NCBI GenBank assembly: GCA_951799425.1
Contig: OX637403.1
Location: 22,906,811-22,970,810 of the forward strand
DNA from: Ilex aquifolium
Lineage: Eukaryota; Streptophyta; Magnoliopsida; Aquifoliales; Aquifoliaceae
Length of the DNA stretch: 64,000 nt
Reading direction: 5' to 3'
Shown here: one piece after another, positions 45,501 to 56,394 of the stretch
Layout: each line of letters opens with the position of its first letter
Position numbering within the stretch: the stretch's first letter is position 1
Made by a program: the position numbers and the translations under genes
Notes under the pieces: model-generated
Database searches by the model: none
Told to the model about the DNA's origin: nothing
Seen by the model: the letters and a program-made list of their open reading frames with translations, nothing else

Positions 45501-47055
45501 TCCCCGCCTTCGTTTTCAAGAATCTACTACCCGTAGTAGGAAATGGATGGAAAGAATTACGATCATTCATGAAAGTAAAGACTACCCCTCCTGGTAATTG
45601 GAATGATATCTGCTTGCGAAAACAATCCATCACCGCACGGAAAGCGGACAACAAATTCATCCCAAATATAACGTCATACCCCTTCATGTCCAGAGCAACT
45701 AAATCCACAATCAATTCGTGCTCCCCAATACGAAGCACGCAACCATTGCAGACCCGGTTGGTACCCAACTGTTCTCCCGTAGGCAAGTCCACATTCAATG
45801 CATGTTCAAGCTTCTCGAATTTCAATCCCAAATTATGAGCATATAAAGTACGTATAAACGAATGTGTAGCACCAGGATCAAATAAGATTCGGGCCCAAGA
45901 ATTGTAGAGAAGGACGATACCTTCAACTACTGCATTGGAGGCATCTTCCTCCGTTTGGGTCAAAGCAAAAACCCTTCCCTGATTTGCGCCGCCGGGGGCT
46001 TGAGCTTGTAACGGTCTCTGCTGTGTTGGCCTTTGTAGAGGTGGCTTGTTTGTTGGTAATTGTCCGGTTGCTTGGTTGGTCCTTGGTGGAAACGATGGGC
46101 ATTGACTTTTGTAGTGCCCAAACTCTCCACATGCAAAGCAGTGACGGGGGTCTGTGGTTGTCCTCCCCGGTATACCTCCTGCTCCTCGAGCTACCGGCGG
46201 TCTAAGTCCCCCTGTCTGGTCTGGGCGACGGTATGGTGTCGGCCTCTGTGCTCCACTGCCGCTAGCAACCGTCCTGATCGGACCTCCCCTCATAAGGCTA
46301 TGTCGCCGCTAAGTATCCTCCATGTCCCTCTCCACAAGTGCGGCTCTATCAACCAGATCCCCATACTCCCTGATCTTGAGAGCCACTAACTTCTCCCGGA
46401 TGACCGACCTTAGTCCCTGCTCAAAGCGCTTGGCCCTGTCGGCCTCAGTAGATATAAACCCCGTAGCATAACGGGATAACTCGTCAAACCTCCGCTCGTA
46501 CTCTGCCACCGTCATGCTGTTCTGTCGTAGAGCAAGAAAATCGGCCTTCATTCTATCTATGACTGATTCGGGGAAGTACTTGTTTTGGAAGATTTGGTCG
46601 AACTCCTCCCAAATGAGTGCATCAGTGTTCCGCCTTCTCTTTACGGATTCCCACCAATGGTCGGCCTCCCCCTCGAACAGGTAGATAGCCAAGCCCACTC
46701 GCAAGTCCTCGGCAACTCCCATGCCGTCACAAATCTTCTTCACACGGCGGATCCATCTATCCGCATCCAAGGGGTTAGAGCTCCCTTGGAAAGTAGGCGG
46801 GTGTTGCCTCAGAAACTCTCGGAGAACTGCCATTCTCCTATTCTCCTCTCCGTTGCCCGGTACTTGAGCGAGAGGATGAGCTCCACCATTGTGGTTGTTG
46901 TTGTTCCCATTCTGGTGTTGTACCAGAGTGGTGAGCTCCCTTAGACATTGGTATATGCCATTCATCGCATCGGGAGGTGGCGGTGGTGGTGGGTTTGCTT
47001 GTCCTCCATGACCACGACCACGTCCTCGTCCCCGTGTACCGTCCATCCTGCACAT
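42538..47055 (-). pseudogene. chromovirus gag-pol, three in-frame stops
   Basis: One minus-strand frame from ATG at 47055: gag (LREFLRQHPPTFQGSSNPLD, GEADHWWESVKRR), zinc knuckle [14 protein letters not shown], protease [12 protein letters not shown] ([41 protein letters not shown]), RNase H ([14 protein letters not shown]), integrase (HHCC in HRSKFAIHP...CAVCQ, D in MDFVSGFP, SDRDSRFV, HPQTDGQSERV) and a C-terminal chromodomain (VLWQHHGVEEATWEPE). TAG at 46309-46311, TGA at 43861-43863 and TAA at 42868-42870 interrupt it without frameshift; each can arise from one base change. All catalytic motifs remain visible, so inactivation is by nonsense codons only. Confidence 0.93.
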
Positions 47056-47230
47056 CAATCCACAATTTAGTTTCCTTGATGTGCAAGATATAAACTAAAG
47101 TGATATGTAGGATGTCTTGACTTAAGGAAAAGGCATATACAAAATTTAACTTAACAATTTCCTTCACCCTAGACCTACATCTCTAGTGGTAATCCATAAC
47201 CTACAGCTCCCATGTAAGACCTAAAGCCTA

Positions 47231-47244
47231 GGCTCTGATACCAA
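47231..47244 (-). other. chromovirus primer binding site
   Basis: On the minus strand TTGGTATCAGAGCC, three bases inside the 5' LTR. Confidence 0.88.
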
Positions 47245-47247
47245 CTT

Positions 47248-49626
47248 TGTAACGCCCCAAATACCACCCTGGACGGCATTACATTATAAAACCATTCATG
47301 TCATGAGAGCAACTAAATATATATATCCATCAAATAAGAAACCTTCTTAATTTAACAAAAATTCGGGCAGAGTCTCCTTCGTACGGGGAGCTCTCCCACA
47401 ACTCACAACCTGTACATTTATAATACCTTGACCACACCGGGTCTATCTAACCATCAAATCCAAAATATTTCATTCACCATATATACTATCCACAACAATC
47501 ATCCCAAAAGAATAAGCCAAACTAAGGCCATTACAACCCAAAAGAATTACATGAATATATTGCAGCAGAATTTCAAAAGAAACTAGACTTTACAATGTTT
47601 GTACATATTGGTTCCTAGTCTAGTACAAAAATAAAAGGGGCATCTCTAAATGTCCCACTCGGGCTCCAGGTACCCCTCGAATGAGGCTTCCCCAAGGCCC
47701 GGCTCATTAGCGCCAAGCTCCTCCTCTATAGCATAATCTGAAAAATGTTAATTGTAGGGGATGAGCACGAAGCTCTGTAGCAAAATCTTCCCAAACTCAA
47801 ACAAGGTTTAGGAAAGCATATAAAACGGTCGGACTCATTTTCACAAATAGCATATATAACATTTTGAAGGAAAAACAGGACATTTTAAATAGATCTCAAG
47901 TTTAAATAGCAATAGTAATTTAAATGAACAGTAAAAGAAACCAAGATCCATTACAATCCATTTTCCAAAATATAAACCATTTTTTCACAATACCTTGTGG
48001 AATCCCATACTCCCACAAGTTCTTGTAGGAAACCATTTTCCAGTACAATGCATGATAACCCACACCGTATGTCCGACACAACCCACGTTACTAATCCGTG
48101 ATCATTAGTGATAGGAAAAGTTCATACCCACACGGCGTACGAAGGCGTCTACCCACTCCGTGTGGTAGGAAAAGTTCATACCCGCGTGACATAGAAAGAC
48201 GTCTACCCACTACATGATACCCGGTCAATAGTAATCCATGTTCGTATCGTACAACCACGCAAGAGGTAAAATACCAACAAGTATCTCACATAACCAACCA
48301 TTACACAAATCCCCAATTTACAAGCAATTTCCTCAATTAACAAACAATTCCATAAACCCCCAATTTTCATAAGTTGTGGTACCAAGAGTAATATAAGAAA
48401 ATGTACAAGAGATCATCATAAATACCATTTTGTTGTTCAATATGAAACACTAAAGTTTTGAAATCAAGAATATGGGAGGAATTAAAAGAACAATTCATTT
48501 TTCTTAAAACTAGGGTTTGAAAATGAAAAAGGTACCTTTAATGGTTACCCAATTACCACAATGTTTAAAACATGGCAATAAATGCAAGAGGATCAAGAAT
48601 CAAGTAATAATAGCAAGTATATATGATTTTGAACCAAAAGAATACATATAATTTAATCCTAGCCTCAATGTAAGAGAATAGGAAGAAATCCCCTACTTTT
48701 TTAATCCAAAGCTCAAAGCAAAGACCCAAGCTTTAAGGACTCCCTTAGTCCCTTTTCTTGCTCCCTTGTTACTTTCTCCTAGGGTTCCAAGAGATTTGAG
48801 TGAGAGTGAAGTGAAAGTACAGAAGAGAAAATGGGGTGGAGAAGTGGGTTCTTGAAAAGCTAGGGTTTGATTTCATTCAAGGTGTAAATCTCTCTTGATT
48901 TTTGTGTTTTTCTCTTCCTCTCTCTCTCTAATGGTTTCTAGGGTTTCAAGTGGTGTAATGAGGCTTAAGGAGGCGGCATTAAGTATTTATAGTGGAAGAA
49001 ATGGAGAAATACCCGAAGTCGGATCGGGATGGGCTTTATTGGGCGTACCGGTACGCGTACCGGTACGGTTTAGCTACTGGAGTTCGGCGTACCGGTACGG
49101 TTTGACTGCTAGATTTTTATTTCAACTTCCAGTGCGATTTTGACCCATTTAGAGGTCGAATTGGAAAATTTTTATGAGATACACTTTTGTAGCCCTAGAT
49201 GTCTACTATCTACTGTCAAAATTTCAGATCAATTGGATATAAGGATAAAAATTTATGACCAAAATACTAGAAGGTGTCCCAACTCATTTTTACCCAAATT
49301 TTCTCTAAGTGTGTTTTCACTCCGGAATACTTCCTAGCTTCCAATACACTCCATATTACCTCTTCCAAGGTTGTTCGACCTTCCGGATTCAATGGACACA
49401 TTATTTTGACCTAAAATTATTTAAAAATTCATTTAATCACCCTTTCCAAGTTTAAACGTCTTTGAAACTCCAACTTCCCAATCCATATGCATCTCTAGCA
49501 TTTCTCCTATTATTACAACCCATATAGCTCATTCTTACATCATTACACATGTCCACATTTTTACATTAATTATTTACTATATATATCTATATACATATCT
49601 ATAAAAGAAAAATACGGGGTGTTACA
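47248..49626 (-). repeat. 5' LTR of the chromovirus
   Basis: 2379 bp, the same length as its partner. About 30 substitutions and no length change were counted by eye. Confidence 0.92.
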
Positions 49627-49636
49627 TGAACTATTT

Positions 49637-49884
49637 GTGCTGATAACGTATTGTAAAAGTAAGAAAATTGTATAGATTACAAAGAGAATATATATGCTAG
49701 AGAAATAACTACTAAACTTGTGTGTATTTCTCAATGTAGTGAGGACCTCCTTTTATAGGTCTCAAATCATAATGATAATCAAATATAATATTAACTCTGG
49801 ATAGAGTTATAGAGTCAAATACTAACTCCTATTAAATTAGTAGGGTAGAGTTCATTCATATCTATATACAATATATTTACAACA
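49637..49884 (-). repeat. 5' LTR and primer site of the old copia
   Basis: The LTR 49649-49884 starts TATTGTAAAAG (TG changed to TA), ends ACAACA, and is followed by the AAAGT duplication. The adjoining ttgtgctgataacg is the primer site in reverse. Confidence 0.8.
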
Positions 49885-50039
49885 AAAGTATTATATATTT
49901 TAAATGAAATTAAGAGAAATGATTCAAATTTGTCCAATCACACGAAAAAAAATTATGATCAATTTACTACACAATCAACAATTTCAATCTAAATTTTATT
50001 GGATAATCACTTTTTTTTTTTTTTAACACATTGGATAAT

Positions 50040-51863
50040 TGATGAGCACATAATATTGCATATTTGAAGGGCTCATTACATGCATTTTAACTCAACTTTT
50101 GCATTTAAGTACTTAGAGTTAGCCGAAATTATGAATAATGTTGATATTTTGATGTTGCAAGTTTTTATTGCTTAAATCATGTATTTTAGGACATTGCAAC
50201 TATGTTGGATGTGTGGTGAAGGCATGGACACAATACATGAAGAATTGGAGGCTTAAAAGTGAAGAAATCAAGAAGGCATTGGTGCTTGGGAACAAGGGCA
50301 CCAGCTGCAGCAAAAATTGAAAGCACTGCCTCGGAATTCCTCCATTTTTACCATGATCTACTCAGAATTTGGAAAAGTTCAAAACATTAAAGTTGTAGAT
50401 ATGGGTGTCTTCTATTTTGTGTCAAAATTTCAGCTCAATCCAACGGTTAGATCAAAAGTTATGCCGATTCTACCGAAGGTGGTCCAGTGCAAAAAAATAG
50501 TACCGGTACCCAGTACCGGTACTCCGGACCTTCTGATCACGAAAACAGCCTGTAACTCAACTTTGAGGCTTGGGGGTCCCACCTACACTTCTCCCACGCC
50601 TATCCCAACGTTTCCTTACACATTTCCATGCCTCCCTGACACAACTTGAAGACTTTTGAGGCTTGGCATTCAAGGAGGAAGAGAGAGAAACGGGCTGCCA
50701 TGTGGGTTGCAGGCTAGCCTGTCCAAGGCTTCAACTCAGCCCCTCTTTGGTGTAAGACCTGCACACAGCTAGGGGGGACCACCATGCACGAAAATTGAAG
50801 GCTCACACTCCATATATTCAGCATTCACAACACATTGAGGGGTTGGCTACCTAAGCTTAGGATTAGATATAGAAAGCTCCAAGGGGGAAGATGATGAATA
50901 GTGCTCAAAGTGACGTTTTTGCATTTTTCTTCCACTCTTTCACTTGTAGTTTAATGTAAGAACCTTGTAAGCTTCATTTATTGTCTTTAATGTCATTCCT
51001 TTCAAGTTTATTGCAAGTTTACTTTCATGTTCTTCATTTCACCATTGTTATTTAAGTTTTCTTCATTTCAAGCTTTTATATTGGGTATTGCATATTTTTC
51101 CTTCATAGCTTTGGATTTCTTGTTGTAAGTTAAGTTCCATGCTCCATTTCCCTTCCATGTCCATTTCCTTTATGCTTGTCTTGCATTGTTAATATGAGTA
51201 GATAGGATTTAAGTTGGTTAATCCAAGGGAAAACTCCTCTTGGGAATACCATTTTCAACTCTTCTTCATTCCTCCCTTTAGAGTCAAATGGTTCGGTTTG
51301 ACGGGGTTGAGAGTGGATGAGTTGGTGAGCCTTTGATATTTCGTAGGCCTAGTCACGGTTTATGCTTAGATACTCACCAATCTCGTCCCTAGCTTCCCCC
51401 GAATCAATCGTTCATTCATGCTCAATCGGAGGAAGGCTTTGAGTTGATTTGGTATTCCCATTGGAATGAACCCTTTGGATTAGCCAACACTTGCTTTATT
51501 TGCATTTTCATTTACAAACCAAACACAAAACTCAAACAAAAGATTTTACATTTTCTCTTTTGTTCACCAAAATCACTTTCACAAAACTCCCTTTCCTTCC
51601 CTGAGGAGACGACCTTGGAATACTCTTCCAAGTAAAACACCGACAACGAAAGACTCCTTGCGATTGGGGAGCACTTTTGTTCACACCACATACCATTTCA
51701 TAACATTTTGTTCATTCCATTCATTTCCATCACCATTCCATTGTTGCCTAATCTTTTGCATCATTTCGAGTGAGAGTGACACTCGCCCATTCCTATAAGC
51801 CATACACACATTTAGGGATGATGTTTAGAGGTTAGGATACAACAACGTTTTTCTCATCAATCA
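50040..51863 (+). mobile_element. solo LTR, ~1.8 kb, Athila/Tat-like
   Basis: It starts TGATGAGCACATAATATTGC; the end lies at ctcatca (51859) or ctcatcaatca (51863). ATAAT precedes the start (50035-50039) and follows the second option (51864-51868), which I therefore prefer. A U5-like 'ccctgaggagacgaccttgg' segment (51599-51618) gives plus orientation. Two GTACCGGTAC palindromes lie at 50500 and 50513. The frame 50317-50649 is LTR sequence also found inverted in the 5784 LTR, not a gene. Confidence 0.72.
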
Positions 51864-52237
51864 ATAATCACTTGAGTAAAGTTAAATTCTACATCAATTT
51901 CGTTACATTGCCAACAGTTTTAACACCTATTCATAAAATAACCCAATAATTATACTATTCAATCTTATCAAATGACACAATCGTTTCGGCTCAATTGCAA
52001 AAAATGAATGAGTGATTTTAATATATATATATATATATTTATCAAACATGAGTTGCAAACAAGTAAAAACCCTTATGCATTACACCTTCGATTGCCCCCG
52101 AGACTTGAAACCATGACTACCTCACCTTCTTGGGACTTTAACCCACTTCACATATAGGACTAAACCACAATTTGTTGGTATAATTAGTGACCAATACAAT
52201 ACACAAATAAGTTATCAAATAAAGTATCATATATATA

Positions 52238-54004
52238 CTAGTTGATACTCACGTGTGTTACACGTGAATCGTTTTGAGTATAAACTATTATATATAATTA
52301 TTATAAAACTTATCAAATAATTCTTTATTTAGAATTTTGGGGACATAGTCGAATGAAAATTTAAATATGTTGCTTAAATTTTATTATTAAAAATTTGGAA
52401 ACAATCTCTCTCCTCCCTTGTCTTCTTTCCTCCATTTTCCTGTTATTTCGCTAGAAGAATTATGAAAGATTAGATAAACTAATAGAAAATGGTTTCCCAA
52501 CGAAGAATTGTGTTACCACAACCATCATGAGAAATATCCACTTTTATCCTCATCACCATTGATAAACATTTATAGAATCTAACATTCCCAAATCTTTCCT
52601 ATCTCAACAGATTTTACACCACCCTCTCTATTTGTATCCATCTAATATATCCATTTATAGTACAATTTCTGCTATGTTTGCTTTTCATCTACCAACACTG
52701 TCACCATAGAGTTTAATTTGTTGGGGAGGAAATTAAACATTTCAGATTTACATTAACAAGTGCATTCTTTTTTGAATACATAGATCCAAACTATGTGTCA
52801 CATAAGAATCCATTGGATAGAAAATAATATGTTAAAAAGTGTAGTTCTCAAATATGAACCAGTCTATCTTGGGCATTTGGCATGGCACCGGTTAATCAAA
52901 ATGATATTTATATAAAAAAAAAATTGAAGGCAAGAATTCATACACCCAAAAATATGCTTAGAAAAGTATGAAATCCAAGAAATAATGGGGACGTGTTTAC
53001 CACATTTTTATGGAGAAACCCAATTGATTAGTGTTTCAAGGTCTCTTGAAACTAATTACAAAAACTACAAAAAAGTACTTGCCATTAATTTTCTTACACC
53101 TTTTTTTTCCCTCAATATAATCCACAAGTTTTCGGATGAATAGATTTCCTAAGGTAAGGTGTTGATATTTTAGTTTAGCTTCCGATTTCTCGATAACACA
53201 TATTGAATTTATAGATATTACAGAAGTTTTCTAAAAAAATTCTAGATTCGAAATTTCCATTATCTTTGTTTTATGCTACCAACTATGTTTAAACTTGCTC
53301 AATACTTGAGATAGACAAGATTTTTTTCTCAAAGAGAAGTATTTAGTAGCTGCTATTAGCAAATTAACTTTGTATATACAATACTAGAATCCCAATTTAA
53401 AAAACTTTTCAAATACAAGAGACGAAAGTACTTACCTAGAAGGTCATGACCAAATTTTTTTGATACGGTTTTATTGGATGCAATTAATTAAGGAACATTA
53501 TTTGTATACCTTTGAGAGTGAAAAACTCATCCCAAATTGCAGCCGTTTTAATTAAATTATTATATATTTCAGATATATAGCCCATGTATTTCTTTTATGT
53601 AGAAAAATATGGAAGATAGACCACCAAAACATGTAAAGATTTATTCTGTATACCATATCACTTTCATAAATTATTCAATTCTACTTCTCTATAACTTTAA
53701 TGGGAATTGATTTTATAGAATGCCACAAATTTAGAGCTTTAGGCATGAAACTTTTCAAAATTGCAAGCTTGGCTACTATCATACTGAGGCTACTGCGAGG
53801 CCTTCTCCTGGAAAGCAAGCAACAAGTCTTGCTGATGAAACACACCACGAATAATTTGTCTTCTTTACGATAAAACTCTCAACACTACGAATAAATGATC
53901 ATCGTATCTCATGATGCCTAGAATATATTAGCACAATTCATGATATAACTTTTGATTATAGTTTTAGATTACTTGTTTGTTCAATATATATAGAGAAGGA
54001 GAGA
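52238..54004 (-). mobile_element. non-autonomous Helitron candidate
   Basis: Read on the minus strand, a 7-bp-stem hairpin (ACACGTG / CACGTGT with a 3-base loop; plus strand 52250-52266) is followed after 8 bases by CTAG and then T, the pattern of a Helitron 3' end. A possible 5' end, A|TCTCTCCTTCTCTATATA, lies at plus-strand 54004. No Rep/helicase frame is inside. The 3' end is fairly convincing; the 5' end is a guess. Confidence 0.4.
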
Positions 54005-56394
54005 TGAGTCTCTCTAGTTTATAATTGGGTTACTTTAGTAGTGATTGAAAAATGTGAGAGTAAATTCTTATATTAAAAATAATAATAATGGCAACAATCT
54101 TAGTAGGGTTTTTATTAGTTTCTTGTTCTCTATGTATTGTAGAGGAGATAAGAGTCTCTTTAGTTTCTCAATAAGAGGATATACTGTGGATGTTACTATG
54201 TCATTACTAATAATAATAAAAATAAATTAATGGGGATGTTAAAAGGGGGATGGTGTTGTTATTATGCAACTTGAGAAGGATAATTTAGGGATTCAAAAAA
54301 TTTCCTTGGATATTAATATTTAGAAATAGTTTAGATGTAACTGCAAAGATGCAATCACCTCTACGATCATACTCACAACATGAGTTATCATGGCCAAGAG
54401 ATGTTGAATTTAGAGTTGATTTTTGATGTGGGATTTTCTACCTCCTATTTTCTTGGATGGCTGGCTTCATCCTATTTTTTGCTTGGCATGTATAATATAT
54501 GTAGCATTATTGAAAATACAATAGTAGCTCAATAGTCAGAGTCTAAGTAACCTTAAATACTTTTAGTGGCAGTTTGGTAAGTGGGATAGTTGGGGGGGGG
54601 GGGGGGGGAGCTTTGGAAGATGGGTTAGAGGAAAATAGTCCAAATGACACACAAAACCCATGTTTGGCCAAAATTTGAAGCATGGGTTACCAAGCCTAGC
54701 TTGTTATTGGCCCCGACCTTAAACCCCAGATCATGGGTTTCATCAAACCCGGGAGAGGGGATTCGGATGAGGGTTAACGGGTATTGACTATAAAAAGACA
54801 ATTATACCCCCAAAACCTTATCAACACACCATGGCCTGGGAAATCGACTGATCAACACAATCTTGGAAAATCTCTGCGAAAGACGGATGGCTTGGGAAAG
54901 GGACGATGCTTCGCTGGTAACGATGGAAGAAATCAACTGTTGGAAGCTTCGTAGCAGAGAGATTCGCGTAGGATGGAGATTTATGGGGAAGGGAAGAAGC
55001 TTGTCCGCTCCTCTACCACCAATGGAAGAAAATCAATTGTTAGGGATAAAGTTGTAGAGAGATTCTTCGCCTTTCAACTCAATCATTGTTCGGAGATGTT
55101 TTGGTTGGGCTATATAAAACTCTCTTGTTCTTTGAGAGAAGCACATCTAGCCGAGGTAATTCCCCATTTCTTTTTGCTTCGTCTATCTTCTATTTTCTTC
55201 TCTTCTTCATACAATTCGAGGGCTGGGTTGGGGGGTGGTCTGGAATGGTCTAAACTTTGTTTTATATTTTTTTTTCGTAATGTCTTCGACGTTTTTTTAT
55301 TCTCCATTTTTCATTTCACCTAAAAATGTGTTTTGCAGTTTGGCATTTAAATTGAGCATTTGTAAGGAGGAAGTCTATACTGATCAGGCCATTGGAGATC
55401 TGGAAGTTAGTGGAAGTATAGCACTGATTTTTGCTTACCGTCTATTCTAGTAAGTATAGCACTGGTTAAAATATATGATGCAAACTCAATTCATAAAATC
55501 CAATTCTTAGGAAATCTAAATTTAAATTGCATCCACCAAAGAAAAGATATTAATTTATGACATCATTTCAGATCAAATCTCAAATTTTAGACTAAATTTC
55601 AGGCCACTTTCAATTAAACTTGACAAATAGATAACCAATGCATTGAAGTTATGATAAATGTAGTTTGGAGGATCGATGAGTTAGACTGGGTTGGTCTTTG
55701 GATTATGGATGGCTTTGCTACAACTCAGAGGTTGGGGGTGGGTATTTGCAATAAGGGATCACGCAGAAGGAGAAGAGGTGGTGGGAGGGGGGAGGGGAGG
55801 GTTGCGCAGGCCGCAGAGGGGGCTATGATAATTGGTGGTTGGTGTGTGTGGAGGCTATGATAATTGGTTCTTCATTGAGAACTGTGTGTGACAGTGAGAA
55901 AAAAGAAAGTTAGAGTGTAGCTTGGAAACAGAGAAGAAAGAGAAAAAAAAAAAAGAAAAAAAAAAGGAAAGGGCATAAGAGTTTGCATAGAGATGTAAAA
56001 TAGAATCAATATCAAAAGTTCATAGAAGAAAGGAAAACAATGTGTGAATGAAAGAGGCAAAAACTAGATAGGAATTAGGCTTGGGCAAGAGATCAATAGG
56101 CATATCATTTCCAATCGGAATAAAATCTTAGAGAGTTGTTCGGACATTGAGATCTTTACATCAATTCATGTTAATTTTGGATTACGTAGGTGATTTAATT
56201 CACATAATGAATCTGTTTATGCATATCTTTGCAAAGAGTATTTTTATCAATTCTATTCAAAATTTGTATTCCGATTGTTGATATTGCTCTAGCCTTGTAA
56301 AGCTACAAGTAGACTTGAAATGTTTTCAGATTCGTGTGTTTTATTTTTATAATGAGAGTGGTATTTCTATGAGGAATTTCATGGATGTGGTGGT
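54005..56394. other. intergenic or 5' part of a PIF/Harbinger element
   Basis: At 54563-54590 'tta|gtggcagtttggtaagtggg' resembles Harbinger-type termini (3-bp TTA duplication, TTTGG core) and is followed by a 17-G run (54592-54608). An imperfect ~100-bp tandem duplication (gaagaaatcaactgttg...gtagagagattc) lies at 54920-55070. The short open frames show no family. It may be the non-coding 5' part of the element whose transposase starts at 58793, but the matching right terminus was not found. Confidence 0.35.

Larger units (their letters stand above)
40118..49626 (-). mobile_element. Ty3 chromovirus (Tekay/Del-like), complete but with stops
   Basis: This complete 9509-bp element is flanked by a perfect TGAAC duplication (40113-40117 and 49627-49631). 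Both LTRs are 2379 bp and, by a count by eye, differ at about 30 positions (about 1.3%). The primer site (ggctctgataccaa, 47231-47244 on the plus strand) matches initiator Met tRNA. The single gag-pol frame ends in a chromodomain, which together with LTRs over 2 kb points to the Tekay/Del group. Three in-frame nonsense codons make it defective. It is nested in the old copia's leader. Confidence 0.95.
36288..49884 (-). mobile_element. old Ty1/copia element, split by a chromovirus
   Basis: The LTRs (36288-36529 and 49649-49884) share 'aagtaagaaaattgtataga' through 'tagagttcattcatatctat' and are visibly diverged. The element is flanked by a perfect AAAGT duplication (36283-36287 and 49885-49889). 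A purine tract (minus strand catttaagggggag, 36530-36543) and a primer site (minus strand cgttatcagcac, 49637-49648) adjoin the LTRs. Without the 9509-bp chromovirus and its duplication it is about 4.1 kb. It lacks recognisable protease and integrase, so it was already deleted or decayed. It is a different family from copia 1 and 2. Confidence 0.88.

Noticed and set aside
43148..46944. Many open frames antisense or in other frames of the chromovirus polyprotein
   Set aside because: Shadows of the conserved gag-pol frame.
50317..50649. 110-codon frame similar to a minus-strand frame at 7180-7500
   Set aside because: Similarity reflects a DNA module shared by two LTRs; both frames are interrupted by LTR features and lack a family.
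51940..51950. Alternative right end of the 50040 LTR (ccca|ataat)
   Set aside because: It also gives an ATAAT match, but the inverted terminus CTCATCA lies about 85 bp earlier and the AT-rich pentamer recurs by chance.
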